Assembly: GCA_025456085.1 (NCBI GenBank)
Contig: JALOLF010000022.1
Location: 1 to 42,123 of the forward strand
Direction of reading: 5' to 3'
Origin: Acidimicrobiales bacterium
Lineage (GTDB): Bacteria > Actinomycetota > Acidimicrobiia > Acidimicrobiales > Acidimicrobilacustridaceae
DNA: 42,123 nt
The position numbers were made by a program, and so were the translations under genes. Positions 33,287-41,600 of the stretch are shown here, piece by piece. Numbering within the stretch: the first letter of the stretch is position 1; every line of letters begins with the position of its first letter. The notes beneath the pieces were generated by a model. The model did no database searches. It saw only the letters and a list, made by a program, of their open reading frames with translations, and was not told the origin of the DNA.

Positions 33287-33549
33287 GCGCAACGCAGCCG
33301 CTGGGCTGCGGCCTTCGCGACGCCGGTCTCCCGTTCGGCGTCATCCACAGGGCTGCCCGGGCAGCTCGGGCGCGGTTCGGTGGCGATCCGGTGTCGAGAC
33401 CGTCGATTCGATCGCTGGATCGTCGGTCTCGTGAACCCCGGATTGCCCGTGTGTTACAGCACACACAGATATCCACAGGCTGTGGAGCATCGATGCCGGT
33501 GTGCCGAGTCGGTCTGGCGAGCACGGGTGGCGGCGCTCGGGGGGCGTCG
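33287..33549. other. Palindrome-rich noncoding spacer with DnaA-box-like sites
   Basis: The 263-bp spacer between crgA and the membrane zinc-ribbon gene has no convincing ORF. Besides the hairpin at 33293-33310 it holds GCTGCCCGGGCAGC (33352-33365), GTGTGT-N6-ACACAC (33449-33466) and TCCACAGGCTGTGGA (33472-33486). TCATCCACA (33341-33349) and ATATCCACA (33469-33477) each differ from the DnaA box TTATCCACA at one position. Its function is unknown: regulatory or replication-linked. Confidence 0.45.
33293..33310 (+). terminator. Hairpin after crgA
   Basis: CGCAGCC-GCTG-GGCTGCG is a perfect 7-bp stem with a 4-base loop, starting 7 nt after the crgA stop. It is followed only by a weak pyrimidine run, so it is an intrinsic-like terminator. 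Confidence 0.5.
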
Positions 33550-33867
33550 TCAGTCGATCGGGGCCACGAGATCCATGTCCTCCTGGCAGTGCCTCGGCGG
33601 CTCGGGATCCTGATCGGGGGCGACCGTCATGCGCACCTCGGTGCCGCAGATGGCGCACCGATAGGCGATCTTGACCTTGCGCAGCTCGCCCGCCGGCGGT
33701 GGTTCCGGGATCGGTCGGGCCAGCCCTCCGAGCATCATCCAGCCGACCCGGAAGATGAGCCACGCCCCGAGCGCGGCGACCAGCACCGAGAGCGCCCCGT
33801 GACCGGCGAGCAGCGCGATCACGGCGGCGATGACGATGACGACGAGCAGGATGCGGTTCTTGTCCAT
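33550..33867 (-). CDS. Small membrane protein with cytoplasmic zinc ribbon
   Basis: The 105-residue protein has two hydrophobic helices at about 5-22 (ILLVVIVIAAVIALLAG) and 25-48 (ALSVLVAALGAWLIFRVGWMML). A soluble tail follows with CAICGTEVRM (Cys-x2-Cys) and a lone later Cys (PPRHCQEDMDLV) with a nearby His. This looks like a zinc ribbon of the kind found in short regulatory or FmdB-like proteins, possibly incomplete. Function unknown. A candidate -10, TAGGCT on the minus strand, lies at 33900-33905, 32 nt upstream. It converges on crgA. Confidence 0.7.
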   Translation of the reverse strand: MDKNRILLVVIVIAAVIALLAGHGALSVLVAALGAWLIFRVGWMMLGGLARPIPEPPPAGELRKVKIAYRCAICGTEVRMTVAPDQDPEPPRHCQEDMDLVAPID

Positions 33868-33995
33868 GAGGTGCGTGGTCGTCGGGGAGACCCGGGATCA
33901 GCCTAGAGGGACTGCAGCGCGCGACCCACGGCCCGGACGCGACGGTGGGCGCCCCCGGAGGGGCGCCCACCGTCGAGCTCGTCGGGTGCGGGAGG

Positions 33996-35189
33996 TCAGT
34001 CCAGCCGCTCGATGATGGTGGCGTTGGCCAGGCCACCGCCCTCGCACATGGTCTGCAGGCCGTAGCGACCACCGGTGCGCTCCAGCTCGTTGAGCAGGGT
34101 CGCCATCAGCTTGGCACCCGAGCCGCCCAGCGGGTGGCCCAGGGCGATGGCGCCGCCGTTCACGTTCACCTTCTCCATGTCGGGGCGCAGCTCCTTCTCC
34201 CAGGCCAGCACCACCGAGGCGAAGGCCTCGTTGATCTCGACCAGGTCGATGTCGTCCATCGACAGGCCCGAGCGCTCCAGCGCCTTGTGGGTGGCGGGGA
34301 TGGGGCCGGTGAGCATCGTGATGGGGTCCACGCCGGCCAGGGCGAAGGTGTGGAACCGGGCCCGGGGCTTGAGGCCCAGCTCGGCGGCCTTCTCCTCGCT
34401 CATGATGAGCATGGCGGAGGCCCCGTCGGTGATCTGCGAGGAGTTGCCGGCCGTGACCTTGCCGTCCGGCTTGAAGGCCGGCTTGAGCTGGGCGAGCTTT
34501 TCCAGGGAGGTGTCGCGGATGCCCTCGTCGGCGGTGACGATCTCGTCGGTCTCGATGAGCTCGCCGGTCTCCTTGTCGCGGGGCTTGGCCTTGACCGGGA
34601 CGATCTCGTTGTCGAATCGGCCCTCGTCGCGGGCGCGGGCGGCGCGCTCCTGGCTGCGCAGGCTGTAGGCGTCGAGGTCCTCGCGGGTGAGGCCCCACTT
34701 GTCGGCGATGATCTCGGCCGACACGCCCTGGGGCACGAGGCCGCCTCGGTCGGCGTAGCGCAGGCCCATGTGGTCGCCGAAGGGGAAGCCGACGTTGGCG
34801 ACCATGGCCGAGGCGCCCATGGGCACGAGGCTCATGACCTCGACGCCGGCGGCGACGACGACGTCGTAGGCACCGGCCATCACGCCCTGGGCGGCGAAGT
34901 GGGCGGCCTGCTGGGACGAGCCGCACTGCCGATCGACGGTGGTGGAGGGCACCTCTTCGGGCCAGCCGGCGGCGAGCACGGCGTTGCGCCCGACGTTGAG
35001 CGCCTGGGCGCCGACCTGCATCACGCAGCCCATGATCACGTCTTCGACCAGCATCGGGTCGAGGTCGTTGCGCTGCGCGAGCGCCTTGAGCACCTCGCCG
35101 GCGAGGTCGGCCGGGTGCCAGCCCGAGAGCTTGCCGTTGCGCTTGCCGCCGGCGGTACGGACGGCGTCGATGATCACCGCTGAGCCCAT
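33996..35189 (-). CDS. Acetyl-CoA acetyltransferase (thiolase)
   Basis: This 397-residue thiolase has the nucleophile Cys89 in TVDRQCGSSQQA, the NEAFAS motif, the GHPLGGSGAK histidine motif and a second catalytic Cys in TMCEGGGLANATI. Thiolases cleave 3-ketoacyl-CoA in beta-oxidation or join acetyl-CoA units. Overall pattern and length suggest an FadA/acetyl-CoA acetyltransferase of degradation type. The ATG at 35189 has AGGAG seven bases upstream. It is divergent from an acyl-CoA synthetase gene, with a palindromic operator between them, so both probably belong to a fatty-acid-use regulon. Confidence 0.92.
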   Translation of the reverse strand: MGSAVIIDAVRTAGGKRNGKLSGWHPADLAGEVLKALAQRNDLDPMLVEDVIMGCVMQVGAQALNVGRNAVLAAGWPEEVPSTTVDRQCGSSQQAAHFAAQGVMAGAYDVVVAAGVEVMSLVPMGASAMVANVGFPFGDHMGLRYADRGGLVPQGVSAEIIADKWGLTREDLDAYSLRSQERAARARDEGRFDNEIVPVKAKPRDKETGELIETDEIVTADEGIRDTSLEKLAQLKPAFKPDGKVTAGNSSQITDGASAMLIMSEEKAAELGLKPRARFHTFALAGVDPITMLTGPIPATHKALERSGLSMDDIDLVEINEAFASVVLAWEKELRPDMEKVNVNGGAIALGHPLGGSGAKLMATLLNELERTGGRYGLQTMCEGGGLANATIIERLD

Positions 35190-35276
35190 TGAACGTCTCC
35201 TGGAGGGTGCTGCCCTCGGGCCTGCGGTCCGCGGTGCCCGGGGTGGTCGATGTAGGCCTGTCCGGTCGATCGAGAA

Positions 35277-35296
35277 ACTAGACCGGACGGTCAAGT
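35277..35296. promoter_or_regulatory. TetR-type operator in thiolase/acyl-CoA synthetase spacer
   Basis: The 20-bp sequence has symmetric arms around GACCG-GA-CGGTC, with ACT and AGT at the ends and one mismatched pair per arm. It overlaps the candidate thiolase -10, TAGTTT on the minus strand (35275-35280). The 300-bp divergent spacer (35190-35489) holds this site, a second GTCCGGTC half-site near 35260 and the TAGCGT element at 35410. Nothing else was seen in it. Confidence 0.55.
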
Positions 35297-35409
35297 CTGC
35301 TCGGGCCGGTCCCGCAGCGTCAACCTGACGCGACGGCAGGGGTCGATCCCCGGGCGAGGGCAGAAGTAGGCTTCGGTCGTTCGACACGGCACGACGTGTC
35401 CGTTGTCAC

Positions 35410-35415
35410 TAGCGT
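35410..35415 (+). promoter_or_regulatory. Candidate -10 for acyl-CoA synthetase gene
   Basis: TAGCGT would start a leader of about 68 nt before ATG 35490. It also lies 8 nt before an in-frame GTG at 35424, which would add 22 basic residues if used as a leaderless start. Confidence 0.35.
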
Positions 35416-35489
35416 TGGGGGCGGTGCGCCACCGCCGCTGGTGCCGGATCGAGCGGCCGCCACCACATCGACGACGAAACGGGGGAGCC

Positions 35490-37304
35490 ATGCCCGAGTG
35501 GGTGCCGAGCGACGAGATCATGCGGGTGGTCGAAGGCCAGACCGTGCCCTCGGAGTTCCTGCGCATGGTGCGCGAGCACCGCGACGCCGTCGCGCTGCGC
35601 TGGAAGAACGACGACGACACCTGGGGTGAGTGGACCTTCGGTGAGTACGCCGACGAGGTCGCCAAGGCCGTGGCCGGCTACCGGGCCCACGGTGTGAGCG
35701 CGGGCGACAAGGTCCTGCTCATGATGCGGAACATCCCCCAGTTCCACGTGCTGGACATGGCGGCCTACTTCTGCGGCGCAGCCGCCGTGTCGATCTACAA
35801 CTCCTCGTCGGCCGACCAGGTGCTGTACCTCGCCAACCACGCCGGCGCGGTGCTCGCCGTGGTCCAGGACAACGGCTTCCTGGAGCGGTTCCTGAAGGTC
35901 CGCGACGAGCTCGAGACGCTGCGCACGCTGGTCGTCCTCGAGGACCCCGATGGGCTGGCTCCGTCCGACGTGCTGGGCATCGACCGGATCATGCAGCACG
36001 GCGTGGCCGACCTGGACGAAGCCGTGGGCGCGTGCCGGCCCGACGACCTCGCCACGATGATCTACACGTCGGGCACGACCGGGCCGCCCAAGGGGGTGAT
36101 GCTCACCCACCGCAACATCACCTTCACCGCTGAGAGCCTGCGCCGCTGCCTGCCGTTCGAGACCTACGTGGGCAAGCGGGTGGTGTCCTACCTCCCGATG
36201 GCCCACATCGCCGAGCGCGTCACGAGCCACTACTCCGGGGCGTTCTTCGGCTACGAGGTCACCACCTGCCCCGATCCCACGGCCATCGCCACCTACGCCC
36301 GTGAGGTGCACCCGAACTTCATGTTCGGCGTGCCCCGCGTGTGGGAGAAGATCTACGCCGGTGTGAACGCGGCGCTGGCCGCCGACCCCGAGAAGGGCCG
36401 GCAGTTCAACGAAGCCGTCGAGGCGGCCAAGCCCATCGTGGCCGCCATGGACTGGGGGCACGCCACCGACGAGCAGTTGGCCACCTATCAGTTCCTCGAC
36501 GAGGTCGCCTTCCGTCCGGTGCGCCAGCTGGTCGGCCTCGACCAGTTGGAGGCCGGTGTGACCGGCGCCGCGCCGATCCCGGCCGAGATCCTCGAGTGGT
36601 TCCGGGCCATCGGCATCCCGCTGTCGGAGATCTACGGGTTGTCCGAGACCAGCGGCCCCATGACGTGGACGGCGACCAAGGTGAAGCCGGGCACCGTCGG
36701 GCCCGCCATCCCCGGTTGCGAGGTCACCCTGGCCGACGACGGCGAGATCATCTGCCGCGGCGGCAACGTCTTCGAGGGCTACTACAACGAGCCCGCCAAG
36801 ACGGCGGAGGCCATCGACGACGACGGCTGGTTCCACTCCGGTGACATCGGGGTCATCGACGAGGACGGCTACGTGAAGATCGTCGACCGCAAGAAGGAGC
36901 TGATCATCACCGCCGGGGGCAAGAACATCAGCCCCGCGAACCTCGAAGCGGCGTTGAAGATGATCCCCCTCGTCGGCCAGGCCATGGCGATCGGCGACAA
37001 GCGGCCCTTCGTGAGCGCCATCGTGACCCTCGACCCGGAGATCGCGCCCGCGTGGGCCAGGGCGCAGGGCATCGGCTTCGAGACCATGGAGGACCTCGCC
37101 AACGACGCCGTCGTGCGGGAGGAGGTCGAGAAGGGCGTCACCGAGGTGATGAGCCAGTTCAACAACGCCGAGCGGGTCAAGAAGGTCAAGATCCTGGGCG
37201 AGGAGTGGCTGCCCGACAGCGACGTGCTCACGCCGACCTCGAAGCTCAAGCGACGGGGCGTGCTCGCCCGCTACGACAGCGAGATCGAAGGCCTCTACGC
37301 GTAG
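35490..37304 (+). CDS. Long-chain acyl-CoA synthetase (AMP-forming, FadD15-like)
   Basis: The 604-residue protein is an AMP-binding ligase. Core motifs are MIYTSGTTGPPKGVMLTH (ATP binding), YLPMAHIAER, YGLSETSGPMTW and DGWFHSGDIGVIDEDGYVKI, and the hinge-lysine region DRKKELIITAGGKNISP. The size and the PMAHIAER stretch are typical of long-chain fatty acyl-CoA synthetases of the FadD15 type. It activates fatty acids with ATP and CoA. ATG 35490 is preceded closely by GGGGGAG. Divergent from the thiolase gene. Confidence 0.92.
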   Translation: MPEWVPSDEIMRVVEGQTVPSEFLRMVREHRDAVALRWKNDDDTWGEWTFGEYADEVAKAVAGYRAHGVSAGDKVLLMMRNIPQFHVLDMAAYFCGAAAVSIYNSSSADQVLYLANHAGAVLAVVQDNGFLERFLKVRDELETLRTLVVLEDPDGLAPSDVLGIDRIMQHGVADLDEAVGACRPDDLATMIYTSGTTGPPKGVMLTHRNITFTAESLRRCLPFETYVGKRVVSYLPMAHIAERVTSHYSGAFFGYEVTTCPDPTAIATYAREVHPNFMFGVPRVWEKIYAGVNAALAADPEKGRQFNEAVEAAKPIVAAMDWGHATDEQLATYQFLDEVAFRPVRQLVGLDQLEAGVTGAAPIPAEILEWFRAIGIPLSEIYGLSETSGPMTWTATKVKPGTVGPAIPGCEVTLADDGEIICRGGNVFEGYYNEPAKTAEAIDDDGWFHSGDIGVIDEDGYVKIVDRKKELIITAGGKNISPANLEAALKMIPLVGQAMAIGDKRPFVSAIVTLDPEIAPAWARAQGIGFETMEDLANDAVVREEVEKGVTEVMSQFNNAERVKKVKILGEEWLPDSDVLTPTSKLKRRGVLARYDSEIEGLYA

Positions 37305-37350
37305 CCGGCGCGACATCGCACCGTGACGGTCCGGCCCGTGGTCCGAGCCG

Positions 37351-37394
37351 CGATGCCCGCCCGTCGACACGATGTCGTTGACGGGCGGGCATCG
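37351..37394. terminator. Perfect 15-bp stem hairpin
   Basis: CGATGCCCGCCCGTC (37351-37365) is exactly complementary to GACGGGCGGGCATCG (37380-37394), with a 14-nt loop that itself contains GACA-CGA-TGTC. It lies 46 nt after the acyl-CoA synthetase stop and 20 nt before ATG 37415. It may terminate the first gene or act as a 5' structure of the second. There is no T-tract. Confidence 0.6.
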
Positions 37395-37414
37395 GGCGGG
37401 CAACCATGGCGTGC

Positions 37415-37696
37415 ATGGCTGACACCCCGGATCTCAACGAACTGCAGGACCGCATCTTCGAGCTCGTCCGCAAGAGCCAGGACGCCATCCTCGACGCCTC
37501 CCGGACCTTCACCGAGCGCGTCACGGAGTTGAGCCCCGTCACCAGCGAGCGGCTGGACTCCCTCATCGACTCGGCCTTCGACATGACCGAGCGGGTCCTC
37601 GAGACCCAGCGCGACTTCGCCAAGTCGATCGTCGAGACGGTCACCTCCCAGCTGCCGGGGGGTGGCGAGTCGCCTGCCCCCGACGAGGAGGCCTGA
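37415..37696 (+). CDS. Small helical protein (phasin-like), function unknown
   Basis: The 93-residue protein is almost entirely amphipathic helix: LNELQDRIFELVRKSQDAILD, FTERVTELSP and FDMTERVLETQRDFAKSIVETV, then a disordered GGGESPAPDEEA tail. The heptad-like spacing and lack of Cys or motifs resemble phasins or apolipoprotein-like granule and lipid surface proteins. No family can be named. The start is ATG 37415; ATG 37406 is in frame and adds three residues. The neighbouring acyl-CoA synthetase would fit a lipid-linked role, but that is inference. Confidence 0.65.
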   Translation: MADTPDLNELQDRIFELVRKSQDAILDASRTFTERVTELSPVTSERLDSLIDSAFDMTERVLETQRDFAKSIVETVTSQLPGGGESPAPDEEA

Positions 37697-37697
37697 G

Positions 37698-38546
37698 CTG
37701 GCGGGTCTCGAGGGCGCTGATCTCCTCGTACCCGACGGCACGCCGCTCGCCGAGGCCTTCGAACGCACGACCGATCTGGGCATCGGCGCGCACCCCGACG
37801 ACCTCGAGCTGATGGCCCTGGCACCCATCGGCGGGTGCCGACACGACCCGCTCCGATGGTTCAGCGGCGTGGTGTGCACCGACGGCGCCGGCGCCGCTCG
37901 GGCGGGTCGCTTCACGTCGCTCGATCCCGTGGCCTACGTCGAGCAGCGTCGCCGCGAGCAGCGTCACGCGGCTGAGCTGGGTGGCTACTCGGTCATGGTG
38001 CAGCTCGGCCACCCGAGCGACGCGGTGCGCAGCGACGAGGGGTTCGAGCGCCTGGTCGACGAGCTGCACGACGTGGTTGACCGGGCTCGGCCCATGAACG
38101 TCTACACCCACAGCCCGACGGACAAGCACGAGACCCACGTGGCGGTGGCGGCGGCGACGATCACGGCGTTGCGTCGGCTGGCGCCCGATCGCCGACCGTT
38201 CCACGTGGTCGGTTGCGAAGGCTGGAGAGGGCTCGACTGGCTCGGCGACCACGAGAAGGTCGTGTTCGACACCTCCGCGCTGGAGGACCTCGGCCGCGAG
38301 CTGGCCGGCGCCCACGAGAGCCAGCTCGCCGTCACCGCCTATGACCGGGCCGAAGCAGGTCGGCGTCGGGCCAACGCCGTCTTCTCCGATCCGCACCAGC
38401 CGCAGAAGGCGGCGGCCGCGGCGGTCGCCATGGATCTGTCCCCCCTGGTGCACAATCCCGACATCGATCCCGTCGAGTTCGTCGTCGCGGCGGTGGACCG
38501 GTTCCGCCGCGACGTGCAGGGCGGCCTCCGGCGCTGGTTCCCCTGA
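37698..38546 (+). CDS. PIG-L (LmbE-type) N-deacetylase
   Basis: This metal-dependent deacetylase has about 282 residues. Motifs are GIGAHPDDLELMALAP near residue 28 (AHPDD, zinc binding) and YTHSPTDKHETHVAVAAAT in the middle, where HxxH supplies the third ligand. The substrate is unknown; the family includes GlcNAc-inositol and sugar deacetylases. The start is unclear. CTG 37698 has a textbook GAGGAGG six bases upstream and begins right after the previous stop. GTG 37662 would add 12 residues and overlap the upstream gene by 35 bp. No ATG is available. Confidence 0.78.
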   Translation: MAGLEGADLLVPDGTPLAEAFERTTDLGIGAHPDDLELMALAPIGGCRHDPLRWFSGVVCTDGAGAARAGRFTSLDPVAYVEQRRREQRHAAELGGYSVMVQLGHPSDAVRSDEGFERLVDELHDVVDRARPMNVYTHSPTDKHETHVAVAAATITALRRLAPDRRPFHVVGCEGWRGLDWLGDHEKVVFDTSALEDLGRELAGAHESQLAVTAYDRAEAGRRRANAVFSDPHQPQKAAAAAVAMDLSPLVHNPDIDPVEFVVAAVDRFRRDVQGGLRRWFP

Positions 38547-38634
38547 TCGGCCGATCCGTCGTCCGAGCTCCTCTCGCCGCCGGCTCCGAGTGGGCGGCGC
38601 CCCGGTCGGGCCGACGCAGCGCCGTGCAGTTACC

Positions 38635-38640
38635 TAGGAT
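38635..38640 (+). promoter_or_regulatory. -10 element for leaderless cyclase gene
   Basis: TAGGAT is followed by 6 nt and GTG 38647. Confidence 0.5.
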
Positions 38641-38646
38641 GCGCCC

Positions 38647-41600
38647 GTGACAGGCCTCCAGCCGGGCGCGGCAACGCTCACCGTTCTGTTCACCGATCTC
38701 GTCGACTCAACAGCCATGCGCAGCCGGTTGGGCGACGACCAGGCCGACGATGTCCGCCGTGAGCACGACGAGCTGATCCGACAGCACGTCGCCGGCCAGC
38801 GGGGCACCATCGTGAAGGGACTGGGAGACGGCGTCCTGGCCGTCTTCCCGGCTCCGAGCGAAGGGCTCGCGGCGGCCGTCGGCATCCAGCAGGAGATCGC
38901 CCGGCGCAATCGGCAGGCCCGCGTTCCCATCGCCCTGCGCATGGGGCTCAGCGTGGGCGAGGTGCGTGTCGACGCCGACGACGTGTTCGGCACGCCGGTC
39001 GTCGAGGCGTCTCGGCTGTGCAGCGCGGCCCAGGCCGACCAGATCCTGAGCGCGGCGATCGTGTGCCGGCTCGCCGGCTCCCGCAGCGGTGCGTCCCACC
39101 GTTCGGTGGGCGACCTCGAGTTGAAGGGCCTGCCCGAACCCCTGTCGACCGTCGAGGTGCTGTGGTGGGAGACCAGCGCTGCGCCCAGCATCCCCCTGCC
39201 CGACATGAGCCCGGCCGGGGTGCCGTATCCCTTCATGGGACGCAGCGTCGAGCGCTACGCCATCGCCCATGCCTGGCTGCAGGCGCGCACGGCCGCCGCC
39301 CCGGTGGTGTTCGTGTCCGGCCCTGCCGGCATGGGCAAGACCCGGTTCGTGGCCGAGTTCGCCCGGACCGCCCAGAACGAGGGCGGGATCGTGCTCTACG
39401 GCCATTGTGAGGACGGCTCGGGCATCACCTTCCAGCCGTTCGTGGAGGCGGTCCGTCACTACCAGGCCAACGTGCCGCCCGGACAGATCGCCCAGCAACT
39501 GGGACGGGGCGCCGCCGACCTCGGCCGCCTGGTGCCGGAGCTGGCCGACGTGCTGCCCGCCTCGGCTCCCGCCGCGGTGTCCGCCGACCCCGATGCCGAG
39601 GCGACCAGGGTGTTCGATGCCGTGCCGGCCTGGCTCGAGGCGGCAGCGCTGGACGAGCCGATCCTGCTCGTCCTGGACGATCTGCACTGGGCCAGCGCGT
39701 CGACCCTCGATCTGCTGCGGCGGGTGCTGCGCTCCGACGCCCCCATGCGCGTGCTCGTGGTGGGGACCTTCGACACCGACGCGGTCGGTGACGAGCATCC
39801 ACTGCGCGGGCTGATCGACGAGCTGCGAGCCGAGGGTCGGCCGGTCGAGCACATCGAGCTGGCGGCCGTGGGCGACGACACGGTGGCGGGGATCGTGGAA
39901 CACGTGCTGGGCGCGCCCCTGGGTGAGCAGGGCGCCGCACTCGTGACCGCGATCGGCGACGCAGCGGGCGGCAACCCGTTCGTGGCGGGCGAGATGGCCC
40001 GCACCCTCGTGGTCCAGGGGCGGCTGCGGGAGGAGGGCGGACAGCTCGTTGCGCCCGATCCCGCCGACCTGGGTGTGCCGGCGGCCGTACCCGAGCTGGT
40101 CGACCGCCGTCTGGCCCTGCTGCAGCCCGCGACGGTCGAGCTGCTGCGTCGGGCATCGGTGGTTGGTGCCGAGTTCGAGGTCGCCCTGATCCGCCAGCTC
40201 ACCGAGCTCGACGAAGCAGCGACGCAGGCAGCCCTCGACGAGGCGGTGGCCGCCGGGTTCGTCACCGAGCTCCCGAGCACCCTGGTGACCTACGCCTTCG
40301 CCCACGGCCTGCTCCGCCAGGCGCTCTACGACCTGCTCGACGCCACGCAGCGAGGTGAGGCTCACCGGGACGTGGCCGCCGCCATCGAGCGCCAGGCCGG
40401 AGCAGGATCTCGAGACGACCGGTACGTGGCCCAGCTCGCCGCGCATCTGGTGCGCTCGGGCGTCCCCGACGACAAGGCGGTCGAGTACACCCGCCGGGCC
40501 GGCGACCGGGCACGAGATCAACTCGCCGTCGACGACGCGGCCGTCTGGTACCGCACGAGCCTCGAGCTGCGCGGTCAGCTGGGCATGGCGGACGATGCCG
40601 CGGCCCTCGATCTGCTGTTGTCGCTGGGCGACGCCGAGCGGCGCACCGGTCAGCTGGCGGCGCGTGCGACGCTGCTGCGCGCCGCAGATGTGGCGCGGGC
40701 GTCGGACGACACCGCAGGTCTCGCTCGTGCCGCGCTGCTGTGCAGCCGGCCGGTCGACACACTGATCGCCCGCCGCGACCCGGAGCGCCTCGCCGTGCTG
40801 CGTGATGCGCTCGCAGCCATCGGCACCGACGACAGCCCGACGCGGGCGCTGCTCCTGGCCGACCTCGCTGCCGAGCTCACCTGGACGCCGGGTCCCGAGG
40901 ACCGCTTCGCCCTGGCGGCGGAGGCCGTTGCGGTGGCGCGCCGTTCCGACGACCCCACCGTCGTGTCGCAGGTGCTGCAGCGACGGCTGGGCACCATCCA
41001 GGCACCGGGCAACGACGCCGATGTCAGGGCCCTGGCCGATGAGGTCCTGTCCCTGGCCGACGAGCTCGGCGACCCGGCCCTGCGGTACCGCGCGGCACGT
41101 GCCCACGCCGGCCTCGCTGCCGCGGCGGGCGACCTCGAAGCGCACGATCGCTGGTTCACCACCGCCGAGGAGTCGGCTGGGCAGCTGCATCGTCCCGAGT
41201 TCGCCTGGCCGCTCGGGTTCGGTCGCGCCGCCCGCGCCCACCTCTCCGGCGACCTGGTCCTCGCCGAGGAGCTCGCTGACGAGACGCTTCGGATCGGGGA
41301 GCGCGACGGTGGTGACGCCCGATTGCTGTACCTGGCGTTGATGGCGGGCATCCGACGGCACCAGGGCCGCTCCGGCGACGTCGTCGTTGCGCTCGGGGAT
41401 GTGTCCCTGGAGGGTGTCGATGACGCCTTTCTCGCCGCCCGGGCGCGATGCGAAGCCGGCGATCTCGACGCCGCGGGAGCGGTCTACCGGACTGCGGCGG
41501 GCGAGGGCTTCGCCGTGGGGAACAACCTGCTCACCGTGGCCGCGTTGGAGAACCTCGCCCTCCTGTGCGTCGCCGCCGGAGACGTCGAGGGTGCAGCGGC

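Noticed and set aside
33287..33549. Chromosomal origin oriC
   Set aside because: The DnaA-like boxes are few and imperfect, there is no AT-rich unwinding stretch, and dnaA/dnaN are not adjacent. Kept only as a palindrome-rich spacer.
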